Origin: Octadecabacter ascidiaceicola
Lineage (GTDB): Bacteria; Pseudomonadota; Alphaproteobacteria; Rhodobacterales; Rhodobacteraceae
Assembly: GCF_900185015.1 (NCBI RefSeq)
Contig: NZ_FXYD01000007.1
Coordinates: 1 to 37,741 of the forward strand
Length of the DNA: 37,741 bases
Reading direction: 5' to 3'
How positions within the stretch are numbered: the stretch's first letter is position 1; every line of letters begins with the position of its first letter. Position numbers and translations under genes: made by a program. This document shows, one piece after another, positions 31,872 to 37,741 of the stretch. The notes under the pieces were generated by a model. The model ran no database searches. It saw only the letters and a list, made by a program, of their open reading frames with translations, and was not told the DNA's origin.

Positions 31872-32585
31872 ATGACTTTGCTGCATCAAACGATCGACCG
31901 GGCCTATCGTTTGATGGGCCGAAAAGAGTACAAAGTCGATCGTAGTTTGAAAGCACGTGAGCTTTTCGCAAACACGGCCAATCGCATTCTGCCCATTTTG
32001 CGGGGTGCCGTGCTTGGACTGTTGTTCAAATCTCATAAAGGGATCATAATGATAGGGCCTAGGGTGACGCTTAGAGGGCTGTCTCGTCTTAAGGTTGGAA
32101 AAAGCTTGAACATCGAGCGCGACGTTGAGTTGAACGCAATGGCGCGCAACGGGGTCGTCTTCGGGGATAATGTCACAATCAAACGTGGTACAATTATTGA
32201 ATGCGCAGCAGTGTTGCGCAACCTCGGCGACAGTTTGTTGGTCGGTGACCGGGTGGGTTTTTCACCTTATTGCTATATTTGTATTCGCGGCCCTGTTGAA
32301 ATTGGAAGCGACACGATTTTCGGCCCTGGGGCCATGCTTTATTCGGAAAACCATGTTTTCAAGGATCTGAACACCGTAATCTCCGAGCAAGGTGAAGTAT
32401 CGGTGGGTGTGAAAATTGGAAAAGGATGTTGGATTGCAAGTCAGGCTACAATTCTCGACGGAGTAACGTTGGGTGATGGATGTGTTGTTGCGGCAAATTC
32501 AGTAGTAACAAAATCCTTTGCGGCGAATTCGATCGTCGCAGGGGTTCCAGCTAAAAGGATCGGAATGCGCAATGATCAAAACTAA
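31872..32585 (+). CDS. hexapeptide-repeat acyltransferase
   Basis: The 237-aa product starts at ATG 31872 with AAGGAG 9 bases before it. After a hydrophobic segment it carries left-handed beta-helix repeats typical of LbH O-acetyltransferases: VVFGDNVTIKRGTIIE, then VEIGSDTIFGPGAMLYSENH (catalytic-type His in SENHVF) and VKIGKGCWIASQATILDGVT. It ends AGVPAKRIG, the usual tail. The likely role is acetylation (or similar) of a sugar in the polysaccharide. Its end overlaps the next gene by 14 bases. Confidence 0.85.
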   Translation: MTLLHQTIDRAYRLMGRKEYKVDRSLKARELFANTANRILPILRGAVLGLLFKSHKGIIMIGPRVTLRGLSRLKVGKSLNIERDVELNAMARNGVVFGDNVTIKRGTIIECAAVLRNLGDSLLVGDRVGFSPYCYICIRGPVEIGSDTIFGPGAMLYSENHVFKDLNTVISEQGEVSVGVKIGKGCWIASQATILDGVTLGDGCVVAANSVVTKSFAANSIVAGVPAKRIGMRNDQN

Positions 32586-33642
32586 GGCCTCGCTTGCTAT
32601 CGTTGGAACAGTTGGCCTGCCTGCAAATTATGGCGGCTGGGAAACGTTGGTCGAGAATATAGTCACTCCATTGTCCGAACAGTTAGACGTAACAGTCTAT
32701 TGCAGCCGAAACCGCTATAAGACACATCTGACGTCATATAAAGGCGCGCAGCTAGACTACATCGGTTTGAATGCAAACGGGATCCAGTCAATTTTCTATG
32801 ATATCGTTTGTCTTTGGCGCGCGCGCTCATTTGACCATGTTCTGATACTCGGAACATCAGGATGTATTGCACTTCCGTTGTTTCGTCTTATTAGCAAAGC
32901 GCACTATACGCTGAACATAGACGGCCTAGAGTGGCGGCGCGAAAAATGGTCCGGCGCAGCCAAGGCATTCTTACGAATGTCAGAGTACTTAGGGTGTCGT
33001 TTCGCCCATCAACTTGTGGCCGACAATGCAGTCATCCAAACTCACATCCAAACAGCATATAATTGCAAAAGTGCATTAATCGCTTATGGTGGTGACAGCC
33101 CCGCAATGGAAATTATTCCTGATCCCGAAATCCCTCAGGAGCCGTATGCATTTTCGGTTTGCAGAATTGAACCAGAAAATAACCTGCACATGATTCTAGA
33201 AGCATACGCCGGCTTACCTGAAAGTAGATTGGTGATTATCGGGAACTGGAAATCAAGCGCTTTTGGACTCGACTTAAAAAAACGGTACGGTGCGCTCAAA
33301 AATATTACTTTGCTTGACCCTATATATGATCGCGGTAAGCTAGATGGCTACAGAGCTGGGTGCCAACTTTATCTTCATGGCCATTCTGCTGGGGGTACTA
33401 ATCCATCGTTGGTTGAAGCTATGTGGCTTGGTCTTCCAATTCTGGCGTTTGACGTAAATTTCAATCGAGAAACAACTGAGGACCAGGCCCTCTATTTCAC
33501 TTCAATTCAGGATTTGCGTGAAAAAGTAGAAGAGCTTCAGGGTACCAACCTTTCGGAACTAGCAAATACGATGAAGGGAATAGCTGACCGACGCTACACA
33601 TGGGCAAACGTCGCCCGTGACTACCTGGCGCTTTTGGGGTGA
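32572..33642 (+). CDS. DUF1972-type GT4 glycosyltransferase (rhamnosyltransferase-like)
   Basis: The 356-aa product begins with the DUF1972 signature GTVGLPANYGGWETLVENIV. It continues with LNIDGLEWRREKWSGAAKAF and ends in a GT-B fold C-terminal domain (FSVCRIEPENNLHMILEAYA; NPSLVEAMWLGLPILAFDV, the donor-binding Glu region). Characterised DUF1972 proteins such as pneumococcal Cps2T are rhamnosyltransferases, and this plasmid makes dTDP-rhamnose, so a rhamnosyltransferase role is plausible. It overlaps genes on both sides by a few bases, consistent with an operon. Confidence 0.85.
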   Translation: MIKTKASLAIVGTVGLPANYGGWETLVENIVTPLSEQLDVTVYCSRNRYKTHLTSYKGAQLDYIGLNANGIQSIFYDIVCLWRARSFDHVLILGTSGCIALPLFRLISKAHYTLNIDGLEWRREKWSGAAKAFLRMSEYLGCRFAHQLVADNAVIQTHIQTAYNCKSALIAYGGDSPAMEIIPDPEIPQEPYAFSVCRIEPENNLHMILEAYAGLPESRLVIIGNWKSSAFGLDLKKRYGALKNITLLDPIYDRGKLDGYRAGCQLYLHGHSAGGTNPSLVEAMWLGLPILAFDVNFNRETTEDQALYFTSIQDLREKVEELQGTNLSELANTMKGIADRRYTWANVARDYLALLG

Positions 33643-34532
33643 TTTTTAGACTGTTCCTTTTGGCGAGCTCCTTGGCATCTGCATTGGGGAATTTTACTTT
33701 CCTAATTGGCCTCGAGGCGGCTGAAGACTATATTTTCTCTTTGTCCCTAAGCTCATTTTCTGCGGGAGTATTTGGTTACGCGATATTGCCAAATTTGGTT
33801 TTCAAACTGCCGCTCGCCAAGATCATTAACCTATTACTTTTTCTAACTTTTTGTGCATTCGGACTTACTTCAATTTCCAGCACCGCTGGTTTTGTCCTAG
33901 CCATGATCCTTACCTTCGTTTCTGCTGAAATTATTCTTTCAGCTCACGAGGCATGGCGACACTTAATACTCTTGCGAATAACCATGATGATTTCAGGGGT
34001 ATTAAGTTGGGTACAACCAGACGGGCCGGCACTTATTATCCGAGCTTTCTTGGTCGCAGCCCTGGTCTTTTGGGTTCTTGGTCTAGTTAAAAGGGCAAGC
34101 ATTAGGGTACAAGGCGCGCCAAAAATTGCGTCACTCCCGCTTTTAAGTTTAGTAGCAACCAATTTGATCTGGGTCTATATCCTGCCCCTATTTTTGATAA
34201 CCGGGGTTTCGCAGTCCGAACAAAAGGTGCTCTATATTGCGGCCACCGTTTTTCCACTTCTTTACTTCAAAGCTCAAGACGTGGTGTTCAAGCTTGATAT
34301 TCTAGCCCGTGCAAACGAAGGAAATTCACCACAGAAATTCCTGCTGTTTTTCGCAACCCCTCTCGCCCTACTTTACTGTGTTGCGCCGATAGTTCAGGCA
34401 ATAATGAATGGAGGTGGGCTCGCTCCAAGCTCGGTGATTTTCAGTGCACTTTCCCTTGGGTTTTTGTTTGTAAACTATTGGCTAACCTCTTCACTGCAGA
34501 TGCAAAGTTTTCATGGAGCTAAGAAGACCTGA
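33639..34532 (+). CDS. multi-pass membrane protein of unknown function
   Basis: The 297-aa product starts at a GTG overlapping the previous stop. It has about eight or nine hydrophobic segments with very short loops. I recognise no family motif. At 297 aa it is short for a Wzx flippase. It is last in the plus-strand operon and converges with the fusion gene (14-bp overlap of 3' ends). Confidence 0.6.
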   Translation: MIFRLFLLASSLASALGNFTFLIGLEAAEDYIFSLSLSSFSAGVFGYAILPNLVFKLPLAKIINLLLFLTFCAFGLTSISSTAGFVLAMILTFVSAEIILSAHEAWRHLILLRITMMISGVLSWVQPDGPALIIRAFLVAALVFWVLGLVKRASIRVQGAPKIASLPLLSLVATNLIWVYILPLFLITGVSQSEQKVLYIAATVFPLLYFKAQDVVFKLDILARANEGNSPQKFLLFFATPLALLYCVAPIVQAIMNGGGLAPSSVIFSALSLGFLFVNYWLTSSLQMQSFHGAKKT

Positions 34533-35739
34533 CTTTGTCGCCTTGGCCTTTTCCAAGCGCTGTCATCACAAGAAGTTTCACATCTAGTAGAATAGTACGC
34601 ATTGCCACATAGTCTGCATCTGTGATTGCCAACACTTTAGGCTCACTCATGTCAATGTTTTGAACTTGAGCGAGCCCAGTAATACCACCCTTAATTGAAA
34701 AGACTTTGCGCGCCTCTCGTTCATTGACCAAGTCTGTTTGATTGATAAGACATGGTCTCGGACCAACAAAACTCATCTGATTTAGTAACACATTCAATAC
34801 TTGGGGCAGTTCATCAATCTTGGTCTTGCGGAGAAAAACCCCGCTCCGAGTGACCGCAGAAACACAGGCTTCGTGTGTTCCTATATCTGGTGTTCCTACA
34901 TTCATTGTGCGGAACTTATAAAGTTTGAATGAACGCTGTTTCCGTCCGACACGTTTTTGAACAAAAATGCCAGGTCCAGAAGACTCCATTTTTACCACGA
35001 CCCATGCGATAATAAGTAACCAAAACAGCAATATCAGAACTGCGCTTGCGGCAAGAATATCTAACAACCTAATAGCCCAAGAATAAACCGGGTTGGCCGT
35101 TTGATCGTCTGCTAATATTTTATACTGCGAATTCAGTTCCACGGTCTCGTTAAGACTGTCGGAAATCCGATCAACTACGTGGTTAATAGAAACTGCTGGC
35201 TTCGCACACTTCAGTATATTGAGAACCACCGAACGGAAAATGGGTGGAATCCGATTAAGAAACGAAAGGCTGCCTTTGTTGTCATTACCATACACAGCAG
35301 CCAGGCGGAAATGCTGAACGGAAACGTTCACCGCACCGTCGAACACAACTTCTACCAAAGCTTTTGAGATAGCGTAGGGGCTTGTAGCTGCAAAAAATGG
35401 ATGAGCATGCAAAGTCGAAATATTTATGATCCTAGGAATACTGAGCCGCGCAGCCAGACTGACGAGATCCTTCGCCATTCCGACGTTATCCATCGTAAAA
35501 TCTTCGACTGTTCCTGGTTGATCGTTGTTGCGAGCGGCAAGGTGAATGATTGCATCGTAGGTCCTACTGTCATCCACACCTCCGAAACTACTAACGCTCA
35601 CTTTGTCCGAAACGAGATGCGCCAAGGCTGCCTCATTGCGGCTTACCAAGTGTAAATCTTTACCTTCAGATAGCAGCCGTGAAACAAGTTGACGCCCTAT
35701 TGAGCCTCCGGCTCCTGTGATAATAATCTTGTTTGACAT
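34519..35739 (-). CDS. fusion of SDR epimerase domain and monotopic phosphoglycosyl transferase
   Basis: The 406-aa protein joins two enzymes. Residues 1 to about 210 are a short-chain dehydrogenase/epimerase: NAD motif ITGAGGSIGRQLVSRLL, ISTLHAHPFF, and YAISKALVEV (YxxSK; catalytic Tyr about 121). From about residue 219 comes a bacterial sugar transferase of the monoPGT class: a membrane-entry helix (LDILAASAVLILLFWLL), GPGIFVQKRVGRKQRSFKLY, KFRTMN, KIDELPQVLNVLLNQMSFVG (catalytic Asp-Glu dyad in DELPQ) and PRP. The second half would put the first sugar phosphate on undecaprenyl phosphate and so start the repeat unit. The first half may make or select that sugar. A sequencing frameshift is excluded because the frame is continuous. 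Confidence 0.87.
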   Translation of the reverse strand: MSNKIIITGAGGSIGRQLVSRLLSEGKDLHLVSRNEAALAHLVSDKVSVSSFGGVDDSRTYDAIIHLAARNNDQPGTVEDFTMDNVGMAKDLVSLAARLSIPRIINISTLHAHPFFAATSPYAISKALVEVVFDGAVNVSVQHFRLAAVYGNDNKGSLSFLNRIPPIFRSVVLNILKCAKPAVSINHVVDRISDSLNETVELNSQYKILADDQTANPVYSWAIRLLDILAASAVLILLFWLLIIAWVVVKMESSGPGIFVQKRVGRKQRSFKLYKFRTMNVGTPDIGTHEACVSAVTRSGVFLRKTKIDELPQVLNVLLNQMSFVGPRPCLINQTDLVNEREARKVFSIKGGITGLAQVQNIDMSEPKVLAITDADYVAMRTILLDVKLLVMTALGKGQGDKVRSS

Positions 35740-35829
35740 GTGTGTTTCCAGTGTTGGCGCTTTTCTCTCCCGGCTGTCTTTAAAGAGGTTTCTAGGGAGA
35801 TACCATTCGGATTCAAAGCGCCCGTGCCC

Positions 35830-36795
35830 CTAAGCTTTAATTACGCGGACTCGTAAATAGAGTATTGGGAGCACCGTAAGAATTGGCAGACAATAGCGCT
35901 GATAGGTTGTAAAGCCCGGAACCAGAGCAGCGATCAAAGCCAATAGGCCAAACGCACTTAGTGTGAATATTGGCCGTCGAAAGACTGCTAACCCCCAAAG
36001 TTGTAAAACGAAACTGCCCAATGCAATAGGCACAAATAGCACCGCAGGCGCTAAGAACAAAAAGAACCCTGAGAGCATCAGAATTGGCCAAACTATCATT
36101 CGCAATACCACTCCAACAAGCCCTAGCGCTTGGAAGGTCGGCACCTCTGTACCTTGCCTGAAATTGAAGTCTTTGTCATTCCAGTCGAGAAGAAAACTGG
36201 AAATCGCATCAACTTGTCCTCCGACAATTGCGATAATTCCAAAGAAGAAGATCGCAAAGTAAAGCGGGCGGCCTTTGAGAAACAGAATAAAATACGCAAC
36301 TCCGAACAATCGGAATATTGAAATAAGAGGCACAAGGATGGACCCTCGAAATGGGCCAAGATTGAACATTAGAACCGCCAAAAAGGTAATCACGGTATCC
36401 TTCAATACATGGACGGATAGGTGCAAGCGATAGAGGTTGAAGAGTAACAACAGGTACAGAAGAAAATAAAATGTTCGAGAAAACGTTTCTGGTGCGACAC
36501 GCATAGCAGAGGTTCGGAAAGACGAGTGTAGGAGCGCATTTGTGAATGCATACAAGACCATGTTGACCGCGACGAGGTAATTTGGGTTTTGCCCCAAAAA
36601 GGATGCTAAGATATAATACCCATGATTCAGTATCATTCTGGGGTTCGCAGCCGCCATTTCAAAAACGGTATCGCTTCGTGTGAGGTAAGTGACGCTGTCG
36701 GGGTGAAAATCTATCCCAAGGCCGAAGGCCCGTTCCAATACGAGAACCGTTGCACTCAAAATGAACGAGACAACGAAGACTATTCCGTTACTCAT
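35830..36795 (-). CDS. polymerase-like polytopic membrane protein (EpsG/Wzy-like)
   Basis: The 321-aa protein has about nine membrane segments. It shows the loose pattern of EpsG/Wzy-type proteins: FHPDSVTYL loop, AAANPRMILNHGYYILASFL, LSVHVLKDTVITFLAVL. Sequence conservation in this class is poor, so polymerase is a guess from topology and context. Its start overlaps the upstream 139-aa gene by 8 bases, and the fusion gene follows 90 bases downstream. Confidence 0.6.
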   Translation of the reverse strand: MSNGIVFVVSFILSATVLVLERAFGLGIDFHPDSVTYLTRSDTVFEMAAANPRMILNHGYYILASFLGQNPNYLVAVNMVLYAFTNALLHSSFRTSAMRVAPETFSRTFYFLLYLLLLFNLYRLHLSVHVLKDTVITFLAVLMFNLGPFRGSILVPLISIFRLFGVAYFILFLKGRPLYFAIFFFGIIAIVGGQVDAISSFLLDWNDKDFNFRQGTEVPTFQALGLVGVVLRMIVWPILMLSGFFLFLAPAVLFVPIALGSFVLQLWGLAVFRRPIFTLSAFGLLALIAALVPGFTTYQRYCLPILTVLPILYLRVRVIKA

Positions 36796-37207
36796 TCGTG
36801 CTTCCTGGACGCGTCAGCGAAGTATGGCGTAAATCTTGAAAAATCGAACGTGCTTGATCGACAATTTCAGCACGCATCCCTTTCGTGTCTAGTGCTACTT
36901 TTTGGGCTAGATCAAAAGTGCTTCCACTCTCAAACGGAGCTGAAATAGGCGAGCATATCTGTTTGACTACTTTTTGGCCTGAACTGAGGCTCTCGTAGTA
37001 AGTGAGTAGATACTGACCGTTTAAGACAGCCAACTTACGGAAGACACGATTGTAGAGGTCGCACCAACATTGCAACCAATTCTCCAACTTTTGACGAAAA
37101 CCGTTCACAAGAATTTCGCCCAGCAAGAACAGCCGTTGATTAAGGTCAAATTCGTAGTCAGCAAATAAGAACATTTCATCGAGAGCCTCTTGGCTCCCGG
37201 CATCCAC
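36788..37207 (-). CDS. small protein of unknown function (possibly a 3' fragment)
   Basis: The 139-aa frame begins at a GTG (MDAGSQEALDEMFLFADYEF) and is helical and charged (VNGFRQKLENWLQCWCDLYN). I recognise no family. Protein-like sequence continues in frame upstream to about 37270 (SLGQWDILRKENAYIDDIEV) without a start codon, so it may be the 3' part of a broken gene. The overlap with the next gene suggests they are translated together. Confidence 0.45.
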   Translation of the reverse strand: MDAGSQEALDEMFLFADYEFDLNQRLFLLGEILVNGFRQKLENWLQCWCDLYNRVFRKLAVLNGQYLLTYYESLSSGQKVVKQICSPISAPFESGSTFDLAQKVALDTKGMRAEIVDQARSIFQDLRHTSLTRPGSTNE

Positions 37208-37614
37208 TTCAATGTCATCTATGTACGCATTCTCTTTTCTTAAGATATCCCATTGGCCAAGACTCGTAAAACGCTACCGTGTGTTTGGAGCCCAGACAGA
37301 TGGAATCCCGCAAGCGTTACTATGAATAAGCCGGTCAACGAAGCTGTTGTCAGCCATATCTTTTCCGCAAAAAAATGCAGCCGCAACCAATTGCAGCCAT
37401 AGAAACCAAGGCTAGCGTGCTGAAACCCCACTAAATCAGAGTGAAAAGTGCCTCAATTGAGCGTGAAATTCAAGCTCCTAAATTGGGTAAAACTGTTACT
37501 ACACTCTCCGTAACCAAGCTAGGAGGTTCCTATTGTAGAAACGCGTGGAAAGACCAAACAGGGCCAAAAGCAACGGTGGTAAACCGCTGCACTAGTTTGC
37601 TTTTGTCGAATGAG
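37208..37614 (-). pseudogene. decayed region between wzc and the downstream operon
   Basis: On the circle this follows wzc on the same strand. It shows short hydrophobic or protein-like stretches in different frames, for example EKIWLTTASLTGLFIVTLAG (37240-37431 frame) and TVAFYESWPMGYLKKR. There is no complete gene. A decayed membrane-protein gene, perhaps the missing Wzx flippase, is possible but not proven. Confidence 0.35.
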
Positions 37615-37741
37615 AGAAGCCTAAAAACAGCCGCGCTTTCCGGGCGAGACATGCACTTCGTTGCCCGATCCAAGATTTCTTACGTGCAACGGCGCTTGCC
37701 ATCGTAATTACTCAACCCTACGAATAACTCTTCGAATACTC
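37615..37741. repeat. terminal direct repeat, copy 2 (circle overlap)
   Basis: Identical to 1-127. See the first copy. It contains the 3' end of wzc a second time, so annotating wzc from here would be an artefact. Confidence 0.93.

Noticed and set aside
36123-36359. Overlapping open frames opposite or inside the membrane protein gene at 35830-36795
   Set aside because: Composition matches out-of-frame reading of a hydrophobic gene; no start signals.
37441-37707. Plus-strand open frame across the end repeat
   Set aside because: It is antisense to the region downstream of wzc, contains part of the artificial overlap and has no protein-like character.

Overview
The window reads as a complete circular plasmid from a member of the Rhodobacteraceae (roseobacter-type Alphaproteobacteria). 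The first 127 bases recur exactly as the last 127, which is what an assembler leaves when it cuts a circle open with a k-mer of that length, so the real molecule would be about 37,614 bp. The host assignment rests on a repABC replication operon with its antisense RNA and RepB-type palindromes, on the protein sequences, and on the mix of IS3, IS110, IS5 and IS30 elements. I see no rRNA, tRNA or CRISPR array.

Layout. 1-3.6 kb (minus): wzc and wza, polysaccharide export. 3.8-4.7 kb: a PPP-type phosphatase and a truncated orphan ParD antitoxin. 4.8-8.4 kb (minus): repA-repB-repC with a counter-transcribed RNA and three palindromic sites. 8.7-10.5 kb: a CapD/WbpM-like nucleotide-sugar dehydratase. 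10.6-14.9 kb (minus): a lipoprotein, the TCA-cycle gene acnB and a MobC-like gene. 15.0-18.0 kb: a three-level nest of insertion sequences (IS5 in IS110 in IS3). 18.3-21.6 kb: the rmlCBDA operon for dTDP-L-rhamnose. 21.7-25.0 kb: IS30 plus two IS3 elements. 25.2-28.2 kb: a Wzy/WaaL-like polymerase and two glycosyltransferases. 28.2-30.4 kb: more IS3 copies. 30.6-34.5 kb: a methyltransferase, a hexapeptide acyltransferase, a DUF1972 glycosyltransferase and a membrane protein. 34.5-37.2 kb (minus): an epimerase/phosphoglycosyltransferase fusion, a polymerase-like membrane protein and a small unknown gene. On the circle this last minus-strand block lies downstream of wza-wzc across the artificial ends.

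Together the genes make a Wzx/Wzy-type exopolysaccharide plasmid. CapD and RmlABCD make activated sugars, the fusion protein would load the first sugar on undecaprenyl phosphate, glycosyltransferases extend it, Wzy-like proteins polymerise, and Wza/Wzc control length and export. No intact Wzx flippase is visible; a decayed stretch after wzc may be its remains.

The most unusual signal is inside the insertion sequences. Otherwise intact IS3-family transposase genes carry short hairpin-forming insertions, 37-44 bp net. Two sequence families are each present twice, in opposite orientations. In one family the hairpin arms differ between copies but stay perfectly paired. These look like small palindromic mobile elements that enter coding sequence.
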